A stretch of DNA of 64,000 bases from Simmondsia chinensis (GCA_018398585.1 JAGTTD010000018.1:13027501-13091500), one strand, 5' to 3'. Counted from the stretch's first letter, positions 34,367 through 44,344 are shown. Numbers and translations: made by a program. Notes: a model not told the origin generated them from the sequence alone.

Positions 34367-34836
34367 AATTCTTAACTCTTCATCGCAAATCTTTAGCCGT
34401 TGTCTTTCCGTGTCCTCATAGATGTGTCAACATGAACGAGGGAAGGTAGATGAACCATACATAAGTATTACATCATTTATCTTCTAAAATACCTTTCACT
34501 ACAAACTATACCACATATTTAAAAAAACCTAATACATCAAACTAAAAGTATTAACTACATAACCACCTAACTAATACATGTAACAAACTGTTAATTCTAT
34601 TAACCACCAACTACATCATATAACAATCTTAACTAACTAATACAACTATTTTACTACTCATTGTTTAACTACCTAAAATATCATGTAACAAACTACTAAG
34701 ATATTATAGCAACCTCTATCCCATAATTATGGTCATCTATGTTGCTTACTGATTCCCTTTTGCATGCTGACCCACCGATCCCCCAAGTACATGCCCGTTA
34801 TTCCCAGATCGACAAAATAATCCTTCTCCCCAAGGA

Positions 34837-35386
34837 TCAAATGTTCTTGACAAGCCAAAAAAAAAAAAAAAATATTTCGGGGCTAAAGCGTTGCCCTTTT
34901 TTTTGCTTTGCTCTAATGTTTCTCGATGGAAGTTTACCCCGCCTTCTTCTTGGAGTTGCTGAATTTGCTTTTTGACTTGACAATCTCATAATCTTGGTCA
35001 TCCTCTTTTGCGCACACAAAAGTTCCACACCTAGCTTCAAAGTTGGCCTCAATTTTTGGAATTTTGAAAAAGGAATTCCATTCTTGATGGGGGTGGCTAG
35101 GTTTCTTGGTGGAAATAGTGGGTTCTTGAATCTTGGGCAAGACCGAAATTGTCACGTCATCACAAGACAATTTTTGAGATAGTGGTGGGTGTTTGGGTAC
35201 CAATTTCATAATTGAATCCAAATTCGAGTTCGGACTCGTTTCACGTTCCAAACTTGAAAATAATGGTTGTGTGATACCCATTCGCACTAGCAACTTATTC
35301 AACTTTTCTAAAAGCAAATAAATCAAGGATTGCAATTCTTCGTTAATCCTTGATTGTTCCTCGTTTTTTTCCATATTTGCAATCAA
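34837..35386 (-). CDS. Element H protein: coiled-coil N-terminus and basic C-terminus, unknown function
   Basis: The frame at 34934-35386 starts MIANMEKNEEQSRINEELQS and has a leucine-spaced helix LIYLLLEKLNKLLVRMG (residues about 20-40), then a proline/serine-rich middle and a basic end FSNSKKKAG. A second frame (34837-35052) continues KLPSRNIRAKQKKG and SPEIFFFFF, so a shift near the 3' end separates the two. The KLP-x-R-x5-KQ and PEIF text is shared with element G. No gag zinc knuckle, protease, RT or integrase motif. It is the only protein the element could have made; how the element moved, presumably by using enzymes of a gypsy element, is inferred. Confidence 0.5.
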
Positions 35387-35552
35387 CTTGTTGATGAGAA
35401 ACAGAATTCAATTAAAAAAAAAATAAAATCAAGAACTTCAATTATTGAATTGTGAACACCACAATCCTTCATATTCACTAAGTTGATGATGAATGGAGGT
35501 TAACAACCACAGGAACTCCCAATCTTGAATCAGTACAAGCCATGATACCAAT

Positions 35553-35841
35553 TGTCACGAACCTAGTATTTGTGATGGGAGAGAGAAAAGTTAGAGTATG
35601 AGATGTGAAAGAAAGAGAGGGCTTTGGGATGAGAAAGAATTAGAAGAATTAGAGATGAGAGATTTAGAGAGATAAAGTAAGAGATGTGAAAGTAAAATGA
35701 CTTTCATTATTACATACGATATCCTCATAACAAGATATTACAATGCTAATTGTAAAAATACTAAGCTAACAACATAATAAGAACACCCCTTGTCATGACC
35801 CGCTTGAACAAGACATCATGTCCGTGACTAAGCTCGTGACA
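35553..35841 (-). repeat. Element H 5' LTR (right)
   Basis: Plus text TGTCACGAACCTAG...GCTCGTGACA; ends adjoin the primer site and the CACAT flank. Confidence 0.85.
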
Positions 35842-35846
35842 CACAT
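35842..35846. repeat. CACAT, right flank of the G-H composite
   Basis: Identical to 32357-32361. Confidence 0.75.
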
Positions 35847-36590
35847 CACCCTCGAGACCTTCTTGGTTATCAACTGCCATGAATTCTACGGGAAGGAGAA
35901 AGGCAGTTCCTATGTCAACCTTTTTAGGCAGCGTCCCGAATTGAATTTGGATCCCTTGGTCTGTCTCCTTATTAAGGTTGTCAACCATGGGTGTATCCTC
36001 CCCATATTGTTGCGGAACACCATTAGTTGGCATATCTGATTATTGAGGTTGGTCATTGCGATCAACCTCCGAAGCTTGAGACTCCTCCATAGGCTGGGGG
36101 AAGTCTTCCTCGTGGAAGTCATTTTCAATGTCAGACCATGTTGGGTTGATGAATCTAATGGTTCCACTAAGTTGATACTGAGAGGGGAATACTCCTCCTC
36201 GTCCTCAGCTGATTCTTGAATTAGGGGGTCCTTTGCAAAGTGATCCCACCAAGATTCTCGCCCTTCCGAAGATGAGAGACTAGCCCGTCTTTCGAGTTTC
36301 TTATGAGTTGGCCCCTTACTACTAGTAGTAGGCTTGAACCCAATCAATGGATCCTCGAGATTCGCATGCTCGCCCTTTTTACCTTTACAGATCCTGGCTT
36401 TTTTTTTGAAAAAGTAAGTTAGGAAGGAGTCAAGCATGATCCCTCGTGGAGCTGCTTTCTTGCGCAGCCGTCTTCTATTCTGAGTTAACATTAAGTTGGA
36501 GGGGCTAACCACCTCATAATCAAGGTGATTACTTCTCCATACATTACCGAAGCTAACGCTTGATGGCTGATAACCTAACTGTCACAGTCC
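35847..36590 (-). pseudogene. Gypsy B protease N-terminal region and gag remnant
   Basis: Frames at 35761-36033 and 35910-36512 (200 codons) align with gypsy A 12030-12720. The text PKKVDIGTAFLLPVEFMAV corresponds to PEKIGIRTALLLPLEFMAI in A. The frame at 35910-36512 includes serine-rich linker text. To the right the gag part that A has (12720-13618 and 22506-23060) is missing and LTR sequence follows. Confidence 0.65.
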
Positions 36591-37092
36591 CTAGCTAGTG
36601 TCCATGTCCTTCTCCATACATTAATTCCGCGGCATTTTCTCCCCACGTCAGGCCACTATGCTCTTTCTTACGCGTGAATGATTAATGAATGTGCACCTAA
36701 TTTGATGCTTGAGGGAATTCCTTAGAGCCCATGTTCGTATTTCTAGCTGAAGTCTCCTCTAGAAGCCCCACATTCCCTTGGATTAAGCTTGGTGCCTAAG
36801 TATCTTAGAATGCATTCCAAGTAACTGTCTCGAGCTTGAAAACTAACTGTCTTGCAGCCTCCTTGGCAATCCTCTTAGCTCGAGCTCCCTTCACCCTTCA
36901 ACCACCTCGAGTGGCTGGTACCCTTGTGAGGGTGACAAACTACACATAATGCTGAGCTCAAGGCACCGCTATCTCAGCTTTTAATGGTTCGATTCCCCTC
37001 GAGGAGGACCTCAAGTAGTAAGCACATGGCACTTTGCTCAAAATGTCGCCGTTCCACCTCCCTCGAAATTAGGGTGTAAACAAGGGGAATAG
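36591..37092 (-). repeat. Gypsy B 5' LTR, truncated
   Basis: Aligns with the right part of the shared LTR (23970-24431): common text includes TGGATTAAGCTT, the CTCGAGTGGCTGGTA/TTGAGTGGTTGATA pair and the end GAAATTAGGGTGTAAACA. The left portion of the LTR is lost in the same deletion that removed gag. Confidence 0.75.
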
Positions 37093-37915
37093 AATTTTGG
37101 GGGTGTTTCCTTAGGACACAAGACAAAAAAGTATATCATGGTAGGAATTGATTATTTTAGTAAAAGGGTTGAAGTTGAACCCATCGTTAGGATCACCGAT
37201 AAAGCGGTGCAACAATTCTTATGGGAAAACATCCTTATGCGGTTCGGAATATGTCATGCACTCATAACTGACAATAGAATGCAATTTAGCTCTTAGCGAT
37301 TCCAAGACTATTGTGAAAGCTTCAAAATAAGTGCTCACTTTTCTTTAATTGCTTATCCCCATTGTAATGGACAAGCGAAAGCTGCAAAAAACCACATCCT
37401 TTCTAGATTAAGATGAAGGTTGGAAGAAGCCAAAGGAAGGTGGACCGAAAAGCTATCTAGTGTACTATGGTCCTTTCGGACAACCATTCCAAATACTACA
37501 TGAGAGATATCACTCATGCTTATCTATAGAAAAGATGCGGTCTTGCTAGTAAGTTGGAGAACCGAGTTGTCACATTTAGTAGCATTTGCGATAAGCCAAC
37601 GAAGAATGTCTTAGACACTCTCTTGACTTAATGATCAGAAGCAACCCCCCGAATGGGATGGGAGCACAAAAACAAAGGATGGCTCAATATTTAACAAGAG
37701 AGTTAATGATTGAAGATTCAAGGATTGCAAATTGATATTATGAAGAACAGACATAGCCAAAAAGGTAAATAAACAAGGAAAGCTCACTCCAAATTAGAAG
37801 GTACCCTACCACGTTGTTCGATTTACAAGAGAAGGAAGCTATCAGTTTAGTAGGCTAGACAAGTCCTGAGTCCCAAGAAGCCTGGAATTTTTGTAACTTG
37901 AAGAAGTACTACGAT
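37093..37915 (+). pseudogene. Gypsy C integrase, partial
   Basis: Plus-strand translation contains YIMVGIDYFSKRVEVEPIV and ITDKAVQQFLWENILMRFGI, then HALITDN: the first two catalytic aspartates of a gypsy integrase. The third catalytic position normally stands in NGQAEAANK; here it reads NGQAKAAKN, so glutamate has become lysine. The C-terminal GPY-like part is at 37786-37912 (GSYQF and NLKKYY). At least four stops interrupt it. The starting zinc domain is missing. Confidence 0.8.
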
Positions 37916-37944
37916 TGATCTATCAGTTTAGCAAGCCAGGCCTA

Positions 37945-38270
37945 AGGTCAATTACGACAGGCAAACCTATGTGTCATCACTGGCTACTCCGAGTACCAAT
38001 GCATCTCGTTCGAAGTCCCTTGATCGTGTATGTGGTCAATTGTGACAGGCAATCCTATGTATCACTAGCTACTCTGAGTACCCGTGTATCTCACCCTTAA
38101 TCCATTTATCTAAGGCCAGTTGTAATAGGCTAACCTAGAGTACCAACGTATCTCACCCTTAGTCCCTTGATCGTATTCAGGGTCAATTGCAGCAAGCAAC
38201 CCTATGTCTCATTATTGGTTACATCGACTACCAACATATCTTGCCATTCCTCATCTCGCCAAGTTTGAGG
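37945..38270 (+). repeat. Tandem repeats (four units) downstream of gypsy C integrase
   Basis: Units start at GGTCAATT-like text at 37945, 38034, 38114 and 38181, with 89-, 80- and 67-base spacing. Shared text includes GACAGGCAA-CCTATGT, CTACTC-GAGTACC and TATCTC. Tandem repeats after integrase are common in Tat/Ogre elements. Confidence 0.75.
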
Positions 38271-38808
38271 ACACTCAATATAGGCAAACATATATTTAAT
38301 CCAAATTTATATAACTCAAGCATCTATAAAAACAAAAACTCACTAGATGTTAACAATAAGGTTCACATTGTGACACAACGATATAAAGTTTATTAACATT
38401 ACTATTACACGAACGTATAAAGATATCAACATTATCATTACTATTCATAATTAAAAAAGGTGTACAACTCCCCGGGAAGAGGATCGAAATGGGGTACCTG
38501 TTACCCGTATCACAAAAAAGGGGCAACACTTCACCCATACTACAACTAAAAGACAGCAAAAGTTGAGCTACTCACATACCATATCACAAAAACAATTTCT
38601 TGAAAAAAAAAGGGACTAAGTTGGTGATAGATCTTCACGAGCACTTAAAGTCCCATCAATGCATTAGGCCCGGGTCTTCAAATTTTGGTATATGGAATGA
38701 CAGGCATCTTTGAGACATACGGCTGCAATTCAAGCTTTTATCCCTTTTTACGAATCAACACGCACCTGAGTCGATACCTTTCTAATACTCTCCTGCACCA
38801 AAATTGAT
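38271..38808. other. Gypsy C 3' region, AT-rich, no gene
   Basis: Short frames only. A GTACCTGTTACCCGTATCAC segment and an A-run at 38594-38610 were seen without further assignment. Confidence 0.4.
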
Positions 38809-39540
38809 TCACTCAGGACTAGGTTTAAATTGAGTAACAAGATTTGACATATGATGGGGAAAATCAACAATACATTCATTAGGCTCTGATATGGTCATAT
38901 CCCTAGCTAGAGTGGCGAGTTTCAAGTTCGAGATCAAAGACTCGGTAGCTCGAAGCTTCGATTGCAACTTTGCAAACTTATCAAGTAACTCACAATAATT
39001 GCAACTTAAGGATTTAACACTAGAACAAAGTTCTTTAACTTCAACTACACTATGCTTCCTAGAAGCTGTAACTTTTCGCACAAAACACTTAAATAAGGAA
39101 AGGATTCCATAAGTAATTCACTTTCTGAAAAAACAAGGGGGAAAGTTGAACTAGACATACAGAGATAATGCCTAAAGAAGATCATTTGAAGCATTCTCGG
39201 AGGACAGCTCACTTAGATACTCAATGTCCTTAAAACACCATCAAGAACAAACACACACTCCAACAAAAATTTCGGTTTTCTAAAAAATTCGAAGCCCACG
39301 GAAATTCGGGGGGGGGGGGGGATTGGAACTCACTCCTCGCCTAGCTTTAGTGGAGGTGACCGTAGAAGGATCCATCACCTCAATTTGGAGACTAGGATTT
39401 TCCTCACCCAAGTCCAAATGCTCTTCTAGCCTTGAGAGCTGTAGCTCATTCCATTCAGGAGAAATCTTAAGAACCTCTGATGGGAGTGACACAGAAGAAG
39501 GATGGTCTACTATATGAGAATGATAGGAATATCCTCCCAA
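38809..39540 (-). pseudogene. Antisense gene in gypsy C, C-terminal half with coiled coil
   Basis: The frame at 39280-39540 is serine/proline-rich with PPPPPN coded by a run of 14 G on plus (39308-39321). The frame at 38809-39081 has a coiled-coil-like helix VEVKELCSSVKSLSCNYCEL then KLQSKLRATESLISNL and a short tail. Order on the minus strand (N-terminal piece at 43952-44344, copia 3, then these) suggests a single antisense gene once copia 3 is removed. Same layout as the antisense gene of gypsy B. Function unknown. Confidence 0.5.
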
Positions 39541-40053
39541 GAGGACAGTTTAACTCCTTGAAAATCCAAATTGGGGGATCTTTGTGACTTATCATGTGTG
39601 GCGTCTGTTTGAGTGTCACTAATCTCCTATCCACCCAAATCAGGAGAAACCGAGATACTAGTCTAAAGCAATCTTACCTCCAAGACGGAAAAGAGGAATC
39701 CCTCATGCCATGCTCACCCAAGTCGCACACATCCTAATTGTTACACGACGTAACAAGGCAGGTGACCTAGTTGTGGGAGTATCCCTTCCAGAGAAGCAAT
39801 TTTGCATTCTTGCCCTTTCCCTCTCAGAAGCTGTCGAATATTTAATATGAGCTACTTGGACAGCAGCAAGTACCACTGCGTCTCAAGAACGAGTTTGGTA
39901 ACCACCCTTGCTCGTTCCAACAGAGATAACCACTGTAGAAGAAGTATAAGGTTGTGCCCGTCTCCATTCTTTATTTGTCTCCAGTGAAAAAGAAGCATTT
40001 TTTTAATATCTAGGTTCTCCACCTCCTTTGTTTAAATTATAAAAAAAACAAAT
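39541..40053 (-). other. Antisense gene in gypsy C, middle part
   Basis: No frame longer than 62 codons on either strand. Likely decayed coding or intron sequence of the antisense gene. Ends at the AGCCC duplication of copia 3. Confidence 0.35.
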
Positions 40054-40058
40054 AGCCC
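40054..40058. repeat. Target site duplication AGCCC, left copy (copia 3)
   Basis: Matches AGCCC at 43455-43459. Confidence 0.9.
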
Positions 40059-40699
40059 TGTTAGGATATGTCTCAAATTCCATGGATTTATGAAGAGGCT
40101 TGTTGTGAGAAGGCCGATCGATCGGGAGTACATTTGATCGATCGGAAAAAGCGCTGTAGAAAATCCGCTCCAATAGAGGAGCCATAGTGCCGATCGATTG
40201 GGACCTGTTCCCCCATGCGTGTTTTAGGTCACGCCGCGCATTTATGTATTAAAGAGGGATTTGAGACTTTTTACGTTGAGAGGAGCCACACGTCAATTTA
40301 GAGAGAGAATCCAGTCTAGAGAGAGCGTCGTCATTAAGAGTTGAGAGGAAGTGATTTTGTAATTCTTCCATAGATCTCGTTCAGAGGAAGTGTCTTCTTA
40401 ATTCTTCCATTATTTTGATCAATAAGGATTCTCCATCTCCGCCCGTGGTTTTTTCCTTCTCAATTGAAGAAGGGTTTTCCACGTAAATTATTGTCTCCTT
40501 CGTTTATTCTCTTTTATCTTGTTATTTACTTCTCTTGTATGTTATAGTATTTGAATCGAATCCAGTTCTTGGGCGTTAAGTTCCGCATTAGGAAGATATT
40601 ACTTCCTTTACAAATTGGTATCATAGTATATAAGATTTGTCCAGATTCCTAACAAATTGATATTAGAGCATATCAAATTTGTTCAAGATTTTCTCTACA
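40059..40699 (+). repeat. Copia 3 5' LTR (left)
   Basis: Starts TGTTAGGATATGTC, ends TTTTCTCTACA. Contains CGATCGATCGGGAG-type repeats (40116-40145, 40190-40200) and a TATA-like stretch at 40236-40246 (TTTATGTATTAAAG). Confidence 0.9.
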
Positions 40700-40700
40700 A

Positions 40701-40713
40701 TTGGTATCAGAGC
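40701..40713 (+). other. Copia 3 primer binding site
   Basis: TTGGTATCAGAGC one base after the LTR: complementary to initiator methionine tRNA. Confidence 0.93.
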
Positions 40714-40736
40714 CCTAATTGTTCGATTTGGTACTA

Positions 40737-41704
40737 TGAAGTCTGCAGTTAAATCTGAAGTTGAGAAGTTTAGTGATCAAAGGAGTTTCAGTTTATGGCA
40801 GGCTCGCGTTAAGGGCCTCTTGACACAGAGTGGCTTGAAGAAAGCCTTAGAAGGAAAAGAGAAGAAGCCAAAGAGTTTGTCATAATGACAATGGGAGGAG
40901 TTAGAAGAAAGGGCTCTCACCGCTATTCATATGTGTATTACTGATGATGTTTTGACAGAAGTTTTGGAAGTGAAGACTGCTCAGGAGTTATGGGAGAAAT
41001 TGCATAATATGTTCTATTTCAAGTCAGTCTCCCACAAACTTGCAGTTAAGCGTTGATTGTTCACCTTTCATATGTCAAAAGGTACGACGCTTAAGAATCA
41101 CGTTAATGAGTTTAGTTCCATTATTCAAGAATTAAAGGATCTTGATGATGCTCCTAAGGATGAAGATCAGGCTATGTTGTTGTTATGTTCACTCTCTACC
41201 TCTTATAAAGGCTTCGTTGAAAAACCATTTATGGTGGTAGAAAAACCATCTCTGTTGATGAGGTTAAGAGAAACTTACTGAGTCAAGAAAGAGTAGATAA
41301 AGAATTGTCTGATTCTGTAAATAACTCAGCAAGTGGTCGATTTGTGAGAGGAAGAACTGAGAATAGAGGATCTGATTATGATGAAAACTCATCTAGGTCT
41401 AAGAAAGGGCACATTAAAAGAGACTGTTACAAGCTTAAGAGGAAACTAGAAGCTGATAACAGGTCCGACCAGAAGAGAAATAATCAACCCACAGAAGCCA
41501 GTGTAGTTGAAGATGAGAATGATGATATTCTGTCAGTGTCTAAACCACAGTCCAGATTCAGAGAAAATTGGATTCTAGATTTGAGTTGCTGCTATCATGT
41601 TTGTCCCAATAAAGATTGGTTTTTCACATATGAGACAATTCAAGGCGGAGTTGCTTTGATGGGCAATGAAGCTGCATGCAAAGTTTTTGGTATAGGAACA
41701 ATCT
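40737..41704 (+). pseudogene. Copia 3 gag and start of protease
   Basis: Frames at 40679-40885 (MKSAVKSEVEKFSDQRSFSLW, then ARVKGLLTQSGLKKALEG: the copia gag N-terminus), 41057-41281 (FHMSKGTTLKNHVNEFSSII, ELKDLDD, LLCSLSTSYKGF) and 41305-41706 ([13 protein letters not shown], second half of a zinc knuckle, the first cysteine pair lost; then [18 protein letters not shown], the protease segment with D-L-S in place of D-S-G). Stops at 40882, 41054 and 41279 separate them. Not functional. Confidence 0.85.
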
Positions 41705-41706
41705 GA

Positions 41707-42240
41707 GTTAAGATGTTTGATGGCACTGTTAGAACTTTGAGTGACGTTCGTCATGTTCCAGATTTGAAAAAGAATCTCATCTCTTTAGGTACCCTTGATT
41801 CTCTCGGGTACAAGTACACAGCTCAAGGTGGAGTTTTGAAGGTCAGTAAGGGTACTTTAGTTGTGATGAAAGGCAGAAGGGTTAGAACTCTCTATGAACT
41901 TGATGATTCTATAGTGATAGGATCAGTGGATGTTTCTACAGCATCTATGTTAGAGTCAGATGAACATGGCATTTATGGAAAGCAGAAAAGAGTTCGCTTC
42001 AAGCAATTCTTGACAAGTAGAGATGTCACGTTTGATGAGTCTTCTTTGTTGCAGCCACAGAAGACGTCATCTGTTGTTTGTGATATAGGTCAGGTGATTA
42101 GGCCAAGGGTAGTTCAATTACAGTTAAGTAACACAGTTCAGCGTCAGAGAGCTTTCACATATAGCATTCAGACACCTCCAGTACATATTTCTAAAAGAAA
42201 TAAAGAGGTTAAAACCATTCAACAGGTGGATCATATTTAG
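41707..42240 (+). pseudogene. Copia 3 protease end and integrase C-terminal fragment
   Basis: The frame at 41713-42240 (175 codons) begins with protease text MFDGTVRTLSDVRHVPDLKK and NLISLGTLDSLGYKY, then GAG-pre-integrase-like GTLVVMKGRRVRTLYEL. It then passes directly to KRVRFKQFLTSRDVTFDESS, which is the integrase-RT linker of copia elements. So the integrase core was excised in frame between about 41960 and 41985. Confidence 0.8.
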
Positions 42241-42254
42241 TTGCTAGTGAAAGA

Positions 42255-42437
42255 TTGGAGAGGCAAGCTTATGAAGAAGTTACTACTTGTGCTCTTACAG
42301 CTATGTCAAGGGCTAATTCAGAGAAGAAGAAGATTGGCTTTGCTGATAACCTCACTGATATTTTCACTAAAGTGCTACCTAGCAGAAAGTTCAAGCATCG
42401 CTCGGACTCGGTTAGGTTTTCTGTTTTGTTGAGATAA
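42255..42437 (+). pseudogene. Copia 3 RNase H terminus
   Basis: Reads KKKIGFADNLTDIFTKVLPSRKFKH, the copia RNase H end (usual text N-x-A-D-x-F/L-T-K-x-L). It follows the linker with RT missing. The stop is at 42435. Confidence 0.8.
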
Positions 42438-42496
42438 TCCCGTGTGGGGTGTTTTGGGGAGAATGTGGAGAAGTTCTCTTATTTGAAATTTGAGCC

Positions 42497-42508
42497 AAGG
42501 TGGAGATT
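42497..42508 (+). other. Copia 3 polypurine tract
   Basis: AAGGTGGAGATT directly before the 3' LTR. Confidence 0.8.
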
Positions 42509-43454
42509 TGTTAGGATATGTCCCAAATTTCTTGGATTTATGAAGAGACTTGCCATGAGAAGGCCGATCGATCGGGAGTATATCATATCGATCGGAAACA
42601 GTGCTGTAGAAGATCCGCTCCAGCGGAGGAGCCGATCGATCGGGGCCTTCCCGATCGATTAGGACCTGTTCCCCCACGCGTGTTTTAGGTCACGCCGTGC
42701 ATATATATATTGAAGAGGACGTGAGCTTTTTACGTTGAGAGTAACCAGACTGTTAGAGTATAAAACTATTCTTGGCCTTCACCCATCAGCTTAAGCTTTT
42801 GGGATAGATGGTTCCTTAACATGGTATCAGAGCTAGGTTGACCACGAGGTCACAAGTTCAAATCTCTGCATCCCCCACTTTCAATTTTAAACAATTTAAG
42901 CATAAGGTATGAGATGGGCCTGTGCACTATCCACGCTTCAAGCCCAATTGGCATTCGCATGAGTGGACATGTTAGAGTATAAAACTATTCTTGGGCCTTC
43001 ACCCATCAGCTTAAGCTTTTGGGATAGATGGTTCCTTAACACGGACAACAATTTAGAGAGAGAATCCAATCAAGAGAGAGCGCTGTCATTAAAAGTTGAA
43101 AGGAAGTGATTTTGTAATTCTTCCACAGATCTCGTTTAGAGGAAGTGTCTTTGTAATTCTTCCATTGTTTTAATCAATAAAGATTCTCCATCTCCACCCG
43201 TGGTTTTTCCATTCTTAATTGAAGAAGGGTTTTCCACGTAAATCATTGTCTCCTTTGTTTATTCTCTTTTATCCTGTTATTTACTTATATTATGTATTAT
43301 AGTATTTAAATCGAAACCAGTTCTTGGGTGTTAAGTTCCGCATTAGGAAGATATTACTTCCTTTACAAATTGGTATCATAGCATATTAGATTTGTTCAGA
43401 TTCCTAACAAATTAATATCAGAGCACATCAAATTTGTTCAAGATTTTCTTTACA
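42509..43454 (+). repeat. Copia 3 3' LTR (right), with TRIM insertion
   Basis: Same start and end as the left LTR. Interrupted at 42746-43046 by a TRIM. Has a fuller GATC-rich block (42563-42665) than the left LTR. Confidence 0.9.
42751..43041 (+). mobile_element. TRIM: 291-bp miniature LTR retrotransposon
   Basis: Terminal repeats of 71 and 72 bp (42751-42821, 42970-43041) differ by one base insertion. The left one is followed directly by TGGTATCAGAGCT, a primer binding site (42822-42834). No coding capacity. Flanked by CAGAC and CGGAC (5-bp duplication with one mismatch). TRIMs are non-autonomous; this one most probably moved by borrowed copia or gypsy enzymes. Confidence 0.9.
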
Positions 43455-43459
43455 AGCCC
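43455..43459. repeat. Target site duplication AGCCC, right copy (copia 3)
   Basis: Identical to 40054-40058. Confidence 0.9.
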
Positions 43460-44344
43460 AAATATTATACCTCCAAAACACTAAAAAAATGATGTTAGTA
43501 GCTTACTCTGAAAAAACCAACTCACCTAAATTCGGCCTTTCATAGGGACCAGCCTTGACAAGCACATGTTCTTGCTCAACTATCTCCCTGGGGGCTATAG
43601 ATCGCTCGCCCATGAAGTTTTTATTAAGATAATGAATGACCTGCTGTTCAAATGCCGGCAATTTGCACTTGTCAAGAGGGTGGGCCCAACACAGCGTCCT
43701 CCAAAAAATGGTATAAGCAGCAATGGTAGGGGGTTTAACCCAAATAACTTTTTAACATTCGAAGGGTTGTTCTTAATAAGCACCTGTTCTTACTCAAGTA
43801 ACTCCCTAGTGGTTATAAATCTCTCATCCAAGAAAGTTTTATCAAAATAACGAATGACCTGATGCTCGGAGGGTGACGATTCGCCGTTGTCCAGAGGGCG
43901 ATGCCGGCGTTGCGTGCTCCAGGAAATGGCATATGAAGGAACGGTAGGGGTTTAACCCAAATAAATTTTAAGCCAATGTTTAACGTTCGAAGAGTTGTTC
44001 CTAACAAAAATAAAACCCCCTCTACTTTCAAAAGAGACAACACTTTTGTGTTGCCTTGCATTACAAAGAATGTCAACAATGCAGGGCAATGGATCAAATT
44101 TGTTCGGAAAACATGCTAGTAAGAAACCATAAATGTTAAGAAAGCCTAGAGACATACTTGGCAAGGACAAAGGATGTAACGCTGAAGAGGCTAACTGACA
44201 AAATACCGTAAGGGAAACCTCACCCCTAGCATCCAAGGCATCAACTGAGATTGGAAAACAATCCTCCCTTGGTGGGTATAGAGGACAATCATCCTCACTA
44301 GGACCCCATACATCCATCACAACAATTTGGGAAAAAGTATTCAA
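43460..44344 (-). pseudogene. Antisense gene in gypsy C, N-terminal half (putative gypsy-type 'transposase' domain)
   Basis: The frame at 43952-44344 (130 codons) includes VSLTVFCQLASSALHPLSLP, LNIYGFLLACFPNKFDPLP and GGFIFVRNNSSNVKHW. The run of hydrophobic helices and a ...FFxxRxxxSxxxW-like end resembles the plant family named putative gypsy-type transposon (Transposase_28), which I assign by memory and with caution. Downstream the frame alternates with 43813-44097 and 43595-43783, and the segment is duplicated (43562-43990). Start methionine at 44344 is plausible. The gene is broken by shifts. Confidence 0.45.
43562..43995. repeat. Tandem duplication of about 220 bp
   Basis: 43562-43782 and 43783-43995 share GCACxTGTTCTT, ATCTC-CCATGAAG/CCAAGAAAG, TGAATGACCTG-TG, and the end GGTTTAACCCAAATAA-TTT. 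Diverged, so the event is old. Confidence 0.7.

Larger units (their letters stand above)
34047..35841 (-). mobile_element. Element H: small non-autonomous LTR retrotransposon
   Basis: LTRs 283 bp (34047-34329) and 289 bp (35553-35841), primer site ATTGGTATCATGGC at 35539-35552 (minus strand), purine tract GAAGGGATGGGAAA at 34330-34343. The internal region (34330-35552) codes a single basic protein. Distantly related to G: shared PPT-side hairpin and shared protein tail. Right flank CACAT 35842-35846. Confidence 0.85.
24432..37092 (-). mobile_element. Gypsy B: Tat-like Ty3/gypsy retrotransposon with an antisense PMD-like gene
   Basis: Minus-strand order from the right: partial 5' LTR (36600-37092), truncated gag/protease part (35847-36590), G and H insertions (32362-35841), protease (31874-32356), RT (30350-31154), RNase H (29280-30130), integrase (28220-29165), a 3.8-kb 3' region holding an antisense gene (24721-27798), purine tract and 3' LTR. 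The 5' part of gag and the start of the internal region are deleted, with the join near 36590. The order and motifs are as in gypsy A, which is about the same family. Confidence 0.85.
40059..43454 (+). mobile_element. Copia 3: internally deleted Ty1/copia element
   Basis: LTRs 641 bp (40059-40699) and 946 bp (42509-43454, containing a 291-bp TRIM plus duplication). Primer site TTGGTATCAGAGC at 40701-40713, purine tract AAGGTGGAGATT at 42497-42508, perfect AGCCC flanks. The 1809-bp interior keeps gag, part of protease and the last piece of RNase H; integrase core and RT are deleted. A deletion derivative, unable to move by itself. Confidence 0.92.

Noticed and set aside
34857..34874. A-run considered as a retrogene poly(A) tail
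   Set aside because: It lies inside the H reading frame as a phenylalanine run and has no flanking duplication.
38460..38580. GTATCAC/TACCTGT segment as a second primer binding site
   Set aside because: No LTR end adjoins it.
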